Source: Paradesertivirga mongoliensis (GTDB lineage: Bacteria; Bacteroidota; Bacteroidia; Sphingobacteriales; Sphingobacteriaceae). Taken from it: DNA of 64,000 bases. The notes beneath the pieces were generated by a model that made no database searches, was not told the origin of the DNA, and worked only from the letters and a program-made list of their open reading frames with translations. The DNA is taken from NCBI RefSeq assembly GCF_024436395.1, contig NZ_JAFMZO010000004.1:496001-560000 (forward strand). Direction: 5' to 3'. Position numbers and translations under genes: made by a program. Shown one piece after another: positions 57,070-64,000 of the stretch. Position 1 is the stretch's first letter; every line of letters starts with the position of its first letter.

Positions 57070-57409
57070 CGAAGTACTCCTTTTTAAGTTTTTCTGCCAA
57101 TTCCAATTCGTTTTTTGGGGTCTTCTGCGATTTCTTCTGAAACCCATTAACCAACACTATCAATTGTCCTTTATCAAAGAAGCAGAAAACCCGGTAGATA
57201 TCTGATCCTACTTCAACTCTGATCTCAAAAAGTCCCGAAGAACCTTCCAGGTGCTTGAAATATTTAACGGGCACCCGCTCCAGCGTTGCTATCAATTTCA
57301 AAGTCCAATTGAACTTCTTTCTGACATCGGGTTTTAGGCCTTCAAAGAAGTCGAGATAATAATGTTTATAATAGAAAATGTTGCGAATAACTTTTTCGAC
57401 CACGAACAA
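57053..57409 (-). CDS. higB: RelE/HigB-type toxin, Gp49-like (DUF891)
   Basis: Ribosome-dependent mRNA interferase of about 118 residues. EGSSGLFEIRVEVGSDIYRVF, FFDKGQLIVLVNGF and QKKSQKTPKNELELAEKL are typical of the Gp49-like toxins. There is no ATG at the 5' end: the start is TTG at 57409 or GTG at 57403. A good promoter overlaps the TTG, which favours the GTG and a nearly leaderless message. It is paired with the downstream XRE antitoxin. Confidence 0.85.
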   Translation of the reverse strand: MFVVEKVIRNIFYYKHYYLDFFEGLKPDVRKKFNWTLKLIATLERVPVKYFKHLEGSSGLFEIRVEVGSDIYRVFCFFDKGQLIVLVNGFQKKSQKTPKNELELAEKLKKEYFDEKDK

Positions 57410-57438
57410 AGTTACCTAAACAGTGAACAAGTTGCAAA
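57407..57438 (-). promoter_or_regulatory. Promoter of the toxin-antitoxin pair
   Basis: On the minus strand TTTG (57438-57435) is followed after 20 bases by TAACTTTG (57414-57407), a full match to the Bacteroidota promoter. The -7 box runs into the toxin start region. Confidence 0.55.
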
Positions 57439-57491
57439 TAGAAAATACTCCGAAGAATCTGGTTTTGAGCTTCGAGAGATAGCAAGATCGC

Positions 57492-58565
57492 TTATACCTC
57501 CACCAAAAATTCATCCTTAAAACCAAATCCCCAACCAGGCCGGTTGTGGGGGCTCGCCATACCATTTCTTATCTCGATAGGATAATTGATTAAGGGGTCT
57601 ATCCAATCGAAAGACTCTGCACCGGCTCCGTTAGGAATGGTGCAGAGTAAAGGAATGTCGTAATCTTTATAATAATGCGGTAAAACGGGAATGTTAAAGC
57701 TTCCTGCCAGCGCCGCACTATTGCGCCAAGCCTCTACGCCCCCCAATCGTAAAATATCGGGTTGCCAGATATCTATAGCATTACGAACAAGTAATTCCCG
57801 CAAAGGAAGCGTTGAATATTCTCTTTCGCCCATGGCCAGAGAAATTCCCGCCTGCGTTCTTAACAATTGATATCCTGCGAAATCGGTATGATCAATAGGT
57901 TCTTCAAACCAGTTTATGTTCAGATCGCGGGCTGCCCGCGCCAGTTGTAAAGCTGCCGGTACCTGCATTCCCTGGTTGGCATCCATCATAATATTGATGT
58001 CATTCCCAACCGCTTCGCGAACCAGCTTAAGTCGTTCCAGATCTTCTTTCCAATCCGGTTTGCCGACCTTGATCTTCACCGCTTTAAACCCACGCGATTT
58101 GTAATTACTTACTTCATCAATCAGCTCTTCAACGGTATAGGAGATCCAGCCTCCACTTCCATAGATAGGAATTTCGGTACGTGATGAGCCAAGCACTTTC
58201 CAGATTGGTTGCTGTAATGTTTTGCACCAGGCATCCCACATGGCGATATTGTAGGCCGCTTGCGCCCAGCGGTTTATTCCTTCTAATCCGAAGTATTCGT
58301 TTGCATGATTAATCTTTTCAAAAACTTTAACGGTATCATATACTTGTTCACCCAGAACCATTTTACCAACATCTTTCAAAGCCCCGGCAATTGCCTGGGG
58401 ACTGTATTGAAAGCTAAGCAGATAAGATTCGCCAACAACTCCATTATCCAGACGAATACGCAAAACCATAAACGAAATTTCGGTTAAGGTATGGGTAGCA
58501 TCCGAAATAGGCTTGTCTAACTTTGATTTAGCTGAAAAAATGGAGTAGTTCTTTATTATACTCAT
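57492..58565 (-). CDS. Enolase-superfamily enzyme, mandelate racemase subgroup (acid-sugar dehydratase-like)
   Basis: Cytosolic TIM-barrel enzyme of 357 residues. The residue set Lys164, Lys166, Asp195, Glu221, Glu247, Asp270, His297 and Glu317 is present in order, at the same numbers as in mandelate racemase itself. Glu221/Glu247 with Asp195 bind magnesium, and Lys166 and His297 are the two bases. In sugar gene clusters this subgroup mostly dehydrates acid sugars such as rhamnonate, fuconate or galactarate. The start codon overlaps the stop of the GH78-like gene by one base (TAATG), tying it to rhamnose release. The exact acid is not visible. Confidence 0.9.
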   Translation of the reverse strand: MSIIKNYSIFSAKSKLDKPISDATHTLTEISFMVLRIRLDNGVVGESYLLSFQYSPQAIAGALKDVGKMVLGEQVYDTVKVFEKINHANEYFGLEGINRWAQAAYNIAMWDAWCKTLQQPIWKVLGSSRTEIPIYGSGGWISYTVEELIDEVSNYKSRGFKAVKIKVGKPDWKEDLERLKLVREAVGNDINIMMDANQGMQVPAALQLARAARDLNINWFEEPIDHTDFAGYQLLRTQAGISLAMGEREYSTLPLRELLVRNAIDIWQPDILRLGGVEAWRNSAALAGSFNIPVLPHYYKDYDIPLLCTIPNGAGAESFDWIDPLINYPIEIRNGMASPHNRPGWGFGFKDEFLVEV

Positions 58566-60745
58566 TACAAGCTGTACTTTACCGTATATTCTTTCCCTTT
58601 CAGGATTTGAATTTCATAAACACCATTACCCAAAGCCTGAACTTTTGCACCTTTCACACTGGGTTTCGATTTGCTTTTTAAACGCAGTGTGCCTGTTCCT
58701 ATCGGCGATTTTACTTTCACTTCCGACGTGCTGGCGTAAACAGAAATCTCACCGTTTGGAGTTGGAACTTTTCCTTCCATCCATTTTAAACCGCCTAAAT
58801 TTGGTTCAATCGCCCATGTTTCATAACCTGGAGACAATGGTTTAACTCCTAAATAATACTTTCCTAATAAGTAGATCGGACTTGCTCCCCAAGCGTGGCA
58901 AAGGCTTTTTCCATAAGGACGACCATACATCGTTAAATGCTCTGTCCCTTTTTTATTCGGATTGTATTCTTCCCAGAAAGATGTTGCGCCCTCATTGAGC
59001 ATTCCGCCCCAATAATCTTTCATTTCTTTTAGAACATAATCCTGTTCGCCCATAGCACACAAGGCTTCCAACTCGTAAAAACGCATATAGGGCGTTGTGA
59101 TTTGAAGAACATCTTTATTCAGCAACACCTTATTTTTTACACTTTGTTTTTGCTCTTCAGTAAAATAATTGAAAAAAATACCGAACATATTAGCGTATCT
59201 GGTTACAATATCCTGCATTTTACCGTCGATACGTTGGTGCTTCATCACGTTTTCTTTCTTATCCCAAAAAACATCGAATAATTTTGTTTTTAAATCAGAA
59301 GCTAATTTTTGATATTCTTTCTGGTCATCCTTTTCACCTGCAATTTCAGCACTAACTGCCATAGCTTCTAAACTTCTCGCTAAAAGCATTTGCTCAAAAC
59401 TAACCTCTCCGGTTTTTGGTAATCCATTCGCCCAGTCAATAAAAACCCAATCACCTTCTAATGGTTCCAGGAATCCGTTTTTGTTTCTTCTTCCTAAGCA
59501 GAAATCCATCAATGATTTCATTCGCGGATAAAAAGTTTTGATAAATTTAGTATCGCCCGTGTGTAAATAGTAATCGTAAACGCCTACAAACCAATACAGC
59601 GAATAATCCATTATGATATTTACATGGGCCGTTACAGGATCTTTTCCGCGAAGAGCTGCCATTGTCCGTTCTACAGAAGGCGAATCAAAGAATAAATAAT
59701 AATTCATTAAATAACTTTGATAAGCATCGCCAGACCAAACCCAACGGTCGCGTTTGATTCCGTCTATAAAAAATTCGCGGGACGTTAAATGCATCGTGTA
59801 AGCCGACACATCCCAAATTTTATTCAATTCCTGGTCTGAAGATTTGAATGCCCCACGATACTCTAATGGCAAATATTCATAAAGCATCGAAATAGAATCA
59901 TACTTCACCGATGCATCTGCTACTACCTGAACATAGCGGAAGGCTTTCGATCCATCATGTGTGTAAGTTTCAGGCTGGTTTCCATCAAAAGATAAATGGT
60001 CTAGTGTTTCACATCTGGCCGTATCCATGGCTTCCTCACGGGATTCACCATAGTAAAGTGCTACTCTACCTTTTCCTTTTAAACCGTGAATTTTAATGTA
60101 GCCAAAAGTTTCTTTGCCAAAATCCACCAACTGACCAGCTGCTGTTTTTTCTGTTTTTTTGGCATTCCAGGGTGTAGTTGTTAGTTTAAATTCTGAAGGT
60201 TTATTTACTGGCGTATCAAAATTCCAGGAACCAACAGGCACCCACGGTGTACCGGATTGTTGTGCTTTCCCATTTTCATCAATCCAAAGTTTATCTTCAT
60301 TGGTCACCTTCCAGGAGGCATCAGATTTGACATAGTTACCAGCAATATAAATCGCCGGCAGCACTTCCTGATTATAAACTTTAAAGGAAATTTTGTGTTT
60401 CCCGGCAGGAACTGTTATTGATTTTGGCTGTCCATAAATCTGGACCCCATCCAAAAGTAATTGAAAAGGTCCTTCTGAGTAGATTTTCACCTGATCTGGT
60501 TTTGGAATATCTACTTCTGTTTGAAAGGTTACCAAGGCATAAGGACTGTAATATTGCCAAAGCGGTGGAAATACCGCTTCGCGTTCTGTACGCCTTACCT
60601 GCATTTTATTGCTTAACCAAACTTCGAAATCACCGGGATACCAGATCCATGTGGCTTTTGATTGAGCTGAAGCCATATCAGGAAGTAAGACTCCGATTGA
60701 CAGGACTAAAAGTAGTTTGGATAATATAGATTTTAAGTTCATCAT
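58565..60745 (-). CDS. GH78-like alpha-L-rhamnosidase
   Basis: Exported enzyme of 726 residues with a signal peptide ending near DMASAQ. N-terminal beta domains (about 30-300) are followed by an (alpha/alpha)6 barrel. The motif DGIKRDRWVWSGDAY and the later EGATSFWEEYNP and CHAWGASPIYLL fit GH78 and related inverting rhamnosidases. A C-terminal beta-sandwich closes the protein. It is coupled to the mandelate-racemase-type gene and lies 68 bases downstream of the SSS symporter gene. It probably frees L-rhamnose from pectin side chains. Confidence 0.87.
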   Translation of the reverse strand: MMNLKSILSKLLLVLSIGVLLPDMASAQSKATWIWYPGDFEVWLSNKMQVRRTEREAVFPPLWQYYSPYALVTFQTEVDIPKPDQVKIYSEGPFQLLLDGVQIYGQPKSITVPAGKHKISFKVYNQEVLPAIYIAGNYVKSDASWKVTNEDKLWIDENGKAQQSGTPWVPVGSWNFDTPVNKPSEFKLTTTPWNAKKTEKTAAGQLVDFGKETFGYIKIHGLKGKGRVALYYGESREEAMDTARCETLDHLSFDGNQPETYTHDGSKAFRYVQVVADASVKYDSISMLYEYLPLEYRGAFKSSDQELNKIWDVSAYTMHLTSREFFIDGIKRDRWVWSGDAYQSYLMNYYLFFDSPSVERTMAALRGKDPVTAHVNIIMDYSLYWFVGVYDYYLHTGDTKFIKTFYPRMKSLMDFCLGRRNKNGFLEPLEGDWVFIDWANGLPKTGEVSFEQMLLARSLEAMAVSAEIAGEKDDQKEYQKLASDLKTKLFDVFWDKKENVMKHQRIDGKMQDIVTRYANMFGIFFNYFTEEQKQSVKNKVLLNKDVLQITTPYMRFYELEALCAMGEQDYVLKEMKDYWGGMLNEGATSFWEEYNPNKKGTEHLTMYGRPYGKSLCHAWGASPIYLLGKYYLGVKPLSPGYETWAIEPNLGGLKWMEGKVPTPNGEISVYASTSEVKVKSPIGTGTLRLKSKSKPSVKGAKVQALGNGVYEIQILKGKEYTVKYSL

Positions 60746-60813
60746 AAACTGTATTTAATACTTTTTTCTCGTTGCTGTAAACGTCAGAGCTTTTGACTTT
60801 TAAATTTGAATTT

Positions 60814-62403
60814 CTAGTGCCCGTTAAAGAACACATACAATCCAACCATCACCACTATGAGTAATATCCAAAGAATCCAGACATCTTTCGATGGCTTTGC
60901 CAGATTGGTATAATCCAGGATATTGCGTTCATTGCTGGCAGCATTTTTATCGAATATTGTAATCAGGAAAGCCAACGTCGCCAGCAATACAAAAATGTAG
61001 AATGAAAGCTGGAGGAAATGCGGCCATGCCGGGTATTCTGCAGACGGAAAAACCCATAGGTATAACACTCCAATTCCCAGGCTGATTACTGTTCCGGCTG
61101 TCAATGTGAAATTGGCGGCTCTGGTGGTCGTCCGCTTCCAAAGCACTCCGAAAAGGAATACTACAGACATTGGAGGAGCTATAAAGCCCAGTACCGACTG
61201 AAAAACGTCGAATAAGTTAAGGCCCTTGATGCTGTCGATGGCGAGGGTGATAAAAATCGCGATTAATGCCCCAGCTATGTTTACGAACCGGCCAATCCTT
61301 ACAATTTCGGCAGGACTAGCATCGGGCTTATGATTCTTTACATAAATATCCATCGTAAAAACGGTACTTAAAGAATTCAAGGCAGAGCCGATGGTGCTGA
61401 TCAGTGCGGCGATCAAAACTACTACGATTAAGCCGATCATCCCGGTAGGGAAAAGCCCTGTAACCATAGTTATATAAGCTTCATCCGGACTTTTTAAATT
61501 GGGATAAAGCACAGCACATATTATCCCCGGAAGGATAAACAAAGGAACATCCAAGATTTTTAACCAGCCTATAAAGTTCACACCAAGTTGACCTTGCTTT
61601 AAGGTTTTTGCGCCAAGTACCGACTGAACCATTGACTGGTCGGTACACCAGAACCAGACGCCCATTACCGGATAACCTAAAACGATCGCAAGCCATGGAT
61701 AATTTTTATCGTCGGCAGGCAGTAAGAGGTTCCAGAATTCCCCGGGCGTATTATTGTACACTTCCATCACCCCGCCCGCTTTCATAAAACCGAAAACCGT
61801 AAGCAACAGCGAAACGGCAATGAGCAGCAGCATCTGAAAGACGTTGGTGTAAGCGATAGCCTTTAATCCTCCCGCAATAGAAAAACAAGCAGCCAAAAGT
61901 ACCATGCTGATCACTGACAGCCACATTGGAAAGCCGAGAAGCTGCTGGATCAATATTCCTCCTGCAAACAAAGTAAGGGCTAACCAGGATATTAATATGG
62001 TGATTAACGTGTACCAGGCAAGGATATTCCTTGTGGAGTCGCCAAAGCGTTTACCCATAAATTCGGGCAAAGTCTGAACCCGGGCATGTAAATATCTCGG
62101 CGCGAAAACTACAGCCAGCAGAAAGATGAATACGAAGGCATACCATGCAAAATTCCCAGCTACGATACCCGTTGTATAGCCAATACTTGCCGATGCAATC
62201 AACATCGAAGGCCCTACATTGGTTCCCCACATATTTAAACCAATACTCGCCCATCCCAGCGAGTTACCGGCAAGGAAAAGGTTTTCGTTTTGCTTTTTAT
62301 CTTTGACAAAGCTCACCCAGTAGCCGATAGCCAGTAAAATCAAAAGATACCCGACAATGATAGTGTAATCGAGTGGCTGTAATAAGTTATTCAGGTCTTT
62401 CAT
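60814..62403 (-). CDS. SSS-family sodium:solute symporter
   Basis: Inner-membrane Na+ symporter of 529 residues with about fourteen hydrophobic segments, as in SGLT-like transporters. Hallmarks are GWASIGLNMWGTNVGPSMLI near the start, LPEFMGKRFGDSTRN and SIAGGLKAIAYTNVFQMLLL. Members carry sugars, sialic acid or organic acids. It sits between an oxidoreductase gene (25 bases upstream) and the GH78-like gene, so it probably imports the released monosaccharide, perhaps L-rhamnose or a uronic acid. Confidence 0.92.
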   Translation of the reverse strand: MKDLNNLLQPLDYTIIVGYLLILLAIGYWVSFVKDKKQNENLFLAGNSLGWASIGLNMWGTNVGPSMLIASASIGYTTGIVAGNFAWYAFVFIFLLAVVFAPRYLHARVQTLPEFMGKRFGDSTRNILAWYTLITILISWLALTLFAGGILIQQLLGFPMWLSVISMVLLAACFSIAGGLKAIAYTNVFQMLLLIAVSLLLTVFGFMKAGGVMEVYNNTPGEFWNLLLPADDKNYPWLAIVLGYPVMGVWFWCTDQSMVQSVLGAKTLKQGQLGVNFIGWLKILDVPLFILPGIICAVLYPNLKSPDEAYITMVTGLFPTGMIGLIVVVLIAALISTIGSALNSLSTVFTMDIYVKNHKPDASPAEIVRIGRFVNIAGALIAIFITLAIDSIKGLNLFDVFQSVLGFIAPPMSVVFLFGVLWKRTTTRAANFTLTAGTVISLGIGVLYLWVFPSAEYPAWPHFLQLSFYIFVLLATLAFLITIFDKNAASNERNILDYTNLAKPSKDVWILWILLIVVMVGLYVFFNGH

Positions 62404-62428
62404 TTATTGGTTAGGTTTTTATTTGCTC

Positions 62429-63580
62429 CTATTTAAGAAGTTCTTTAGATATATTGAAACTCGATAATATGTCCGCAATTTTAACGGGCAAACCTGTTTC
62501 CAGTGATTTATCCATGGCCTGTAGTAAAGCAATGGTTCCAATTCCCTCTTTCAGATCGGGATAGGCCGTAAAATTTTCATTAATGCTATCGGCAAAGTAA
62601 TCCAGGTAATTTTGGTATTCGCCCGCATGATGACTTTGTCCCTCGAAACGGAAATAATGTTTCATCACGTCATCTCCCCAACGAACTACTCTTTCTTCGC
62701 CCGTCTTATCGGTAACTGAATATCTCAATTCATGGTAATCTGCCTGCGAAGCGCCTTCAGTACATCTCAATATCACACTCATGCCACTATCTCGGCTTGC
62801 CGGTTGGGTGGGCCCGGTATATGCGCCGCTAACCCGGGCGATGCGACCATCACTAGCTTTGAAAATAAAATGCATGGTATCGTGATTCTTCAAGCCCTCT
62901 TTAGCGCCGTTCGCACTTAACATTCCGTATCCCATCACTTCTTCGATATTGGGCAGATACCATCTTATAAAATCGGCAGGATGACTTAATCCACCATATA
63001 ACCATTTAAACGATTGCTTTAATGCCCAGCCTTTTTTTAAGAACCAACGATGATCTGCATGGTAATGACTTTCAATGGTAATTAAATCGCCTAACAATCC
63101 GGCTTCAAAGTCTTTTCGCTGACGTTTTGCCGGCTCGAAGAAGCGTGAACTTTGGCCTACGAAAACTCTCTTTCCTGATTTCTCTGCAACTTTGAGCAGA
63201 TCGTTGGCATCCGATAAATCGTCTATGAATGGCTTTGTACACACCACGTGCTTATTGTGCAGCAAAGCTTGCTTCACATGTTCAGCATGAAGGTGATCCG
63301 GAGTATAGATCGCGATAACATCAATTTCTTTGTCATCAAGCATATCCTGATAGCTGGTAGTGTAATGTTGAAAGTCGAATTCCTTCGCCCGTTGTTTACA
63401 CATTTCCTCGTTTGCATCGCAAATGGTTTTTAATTCCCACTTTTCGCTCGTAAGAGCAGCAGATATTGTGCTGCGGCCTTCTCCAAGGCCTAATATTCCT
63501 AATTTTAGAACCTCACCCGCCTTTACGCTCTTGGCTGGCCCGCCCTCTCCTGAAGGAGAGGAGTTTAATTGTGTTAGCAT
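62429..63580 (-). CDS. Gfo/Idh/MocA-family oxidoreductase with repeat-derived N-terminus
   Basis: NAD(P)-dependent cytosolic dehydrogenase of 383 residues. The Rossmann start LGILGLGEGRSTISAAL begins only at about residue 27, and the usual EKP is TKPFIDD. The substrate domain contains YGGLSHPADFIRWYLP with the catalytic His region. The first 25 residues come from an intergenic palindromic repeat (63544-63561) read in frame; ATG at 63580 is the only ATG start. The gene precedes the SSS symporter and GH78-like genes and probably belongs to rhamnose or uronate catabolism. The substrate is unknown. Confidence 0.88.
   Translation of the reverse strand: MLTQLNSSPSGEGGPAKSVKAGEVLKLGILGLGEGRSTISAALTSEKWELKTICDANEEMCKQRAKEFDFQHYTTSYQDMLDDKEIDVIAIYTPDHLHAEHVKQALLHNKHVVCTKPFIDDLSDANDLLKVAEKSGKRVFVGQSSRFFEPAKRQRKDFEAGLLGDLITIESHYHADHRWFLKKGWALKQSFKWLYGGLSHPADFIRWYLPNIEEVMGYGMLSANGAKEGLKNHDTMHFIFKASDGRIARVSGAYTGPTQPASRDSGMSVILRCTEGASQADYHELRYSVTDKTGEERVVRWGDDVMKHYFRFEGQSHHAGEYQNYLDYFADSINENFTAYPDLKEGIGTIALLQAMDKSLETGLPVKIADILSSFNISKELLK
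63544..63561. repeat. CTCTCC-type palindromic repeat inside a gene start
   Basis: CCTCTCCT-GA-AGGAGAGG is a perfect 8-bp inverted repeat within the first codons of the oxidoreductase gene. A second palindrome CTCCTTAAGGAG lies at 63620-63631, in the upstream gap. Confidence 0.5.
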
Positions 63581-63801
63581 AGTTTAAACGTCATCCGCCT
63601 GTGCTCTTTGCCAAACCCCCTCCTTAAGGAGAGAGTTTTTATGGATAAGCCTGACGGTTAATATATTTTTTAAATCTGTTTTCGAACTTTGTTGGGCTTT
63701 TTGACCTCACCCGCCGGCTTGTTTTTAGTCGCACCTCTCCCTTACTCTTTAGCTTCAGCTACTCGCTATTCCCTTTCACCTTTCAGCTTTTACCTTTCAC
63801 C
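63581..63801. repeat. Repeat-rich gap before the rhamnose mutarotase-like gene
   Basis: Contains CTCCTTAAGGAG (63620-63631), a CACCTCTCCC phrase (63732-63741) and a tract of degenerate 7-base units around 63765-63800 that matches the one at 39477-39513 in reverse. No gene is visible. Confidence 0.45.
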
Positions 63802-64000
63802 TCACTTTACCTTCCCCAGAAACACCCAGGTTTCCCCTGGTTTCGTCCCCTCAATTCCCTGCTGGTATTTTTGCATTAACTTGTTCCATTCGTCTACCCG
63901 CGGATTATTCTGAGTTGTTCTCGGATTGAGTTCGTCCAGTGTCTTTCCTTTCGGGATGCTGATAATGAGCATTAGCTGGCCCGCATTTTTGAATACCTGC
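63802..64000 (-). CDS. L-rhamnose mutarotase-like protein (DUF718), C-terminal part
   Basis: Only the last 65 codons are in the window, with the stop at 63802. The end reads NPRVDEWNKLMQKYQQ, then GTKPGETWVFLGKV, which matches the C-terminal block of RhaM/DUF718 proteins (NPxVxxWxxLMxKYQQ, then KPGExWV). Such enzymes interconvert the anomers of L-rhamnose or L-fucose in the cytosol. Its place upstream of a GH78-like gene fits rhamnose use. The 5' end is outside the window. Confidence 0.75.
   Translation of the reverse strand, partial: QVFKNAGQLMLIISIPKGKTLDELNPRTTQNNPRVDEWNKLMQKYQQGIEGTKPGETWVFLGKVK

Noticed and set aside
57070..57147. Longer antitoxin start at 57147
   Set aside because: The extra 26 residues are basic, lie within the toxin gene and do not resemble XRE antitoxin N-termini.
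63689..63913. Plus-strand open frame at the right edge
   Set aside because: It crosses repeat DNA and lies opposite the conserved end of the L-rhamnose mutarotase-like gene.

Overview
The window looks like chromosomal DNA of a Bacteroidota species, most likely in or near the Sphingobacteriaceae (Pedobacter/Mucilaginibacter type). The reasons are the gene families (DUF4856/imelysin lipoproteins, an FHS-type sugar permease, GH127/GH106/GH78 secreted glycosidases, futalosine-type menaquinone genes), A-rich leaders without strong Shine-Dalgarno sites, TAnnTTTG-type promoter boxes, and short palindromic intergenic repeats of the sort common in this group. No rRNA, tRNA, CRISPR array, phage block or IS transposase was seen.

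Layout. (1) 1-2730, minus strand: a non-homologous end-joining operon (DUF2383-type protein, Ku, LigD); LigD runs off the left edge. (2) 3129-9184, plus strand: a four-gene envelope locus of DUF4856 lipoprotein, imelysin-like lipoprotein, HTTM membrane protein and TonB-dependent receptor, probably for metal (iron) uptake. (3) 9174-11724, minus: MqnA, a histidine phosphatase and MqnE (menaquinone by the futalosine route). (4) 11846-14401, plus: a Cys/Met-metabolism PLP enzyme, a SAM-I riboswitch and MetX. (5) 14439-30932: housekeeping genes, namely an E2 acyltransferase, CinA, LptD, two tandem cell-wall amidases, an MCE/MlaD protein, RNase Z, a STAS protein, PurC, PhoH, a SAM hydroxide adenosyltransferase, an ABC exporter, a beta-CASP nuclease, a response regulator and a small orphan protein.

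(6) 31004-64000 is almost wholly minus strand and forms a carbohydrate and sugar-acid island. Exported enzymes are DUF5703, a sialate-type O-acetylesterase, GH127, GH106, GH2 and a GH78-like enzyme. Transporters are BASS, FHS/MFS and SSS. Cytosolic enzymes are an Asp/Glu-racemase-like protein, a DUF1537 acid-sugar kinase, a RuBisCO-like protein, a mandelate-racemase-type dehydratase, two Gfo/Idh/MocA oxidoreductases, and an L-rhamnose-mutarotase-like protein cut by the right edge. The glycosidase set resembles that used on rhamnose-rich pectin such as rhamnogalacturonan II. The kinase plus RuBisCO-like pair resembles the OiaK/OiaX arm of D-apiose breakdown. There is no SusC/SusD pair and no transcription regulator inside the island.

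The most unusual part is 46726-53119. Two solute-binding-protein-fold proteins with no export signal, each with an in-frame stop just upstream of its start, flank two tandem class III CoA-transferases. A Gfo/Idh/MocA oxidoreductase, a MaoC-fold hydratase and a sugar permease follow. No ABC permease or ATPase is present. Two copies of a perfect palindrome (AGTCATC-N-GATGACT) lie just upstream of the MaoC gene. I know of no described pathway with this make-up, and I regard it as the best candidate here for an undescribed system. A HigBA-like toxin-antitoxin pair sits within the island, and several repeat families occupy its gaps.
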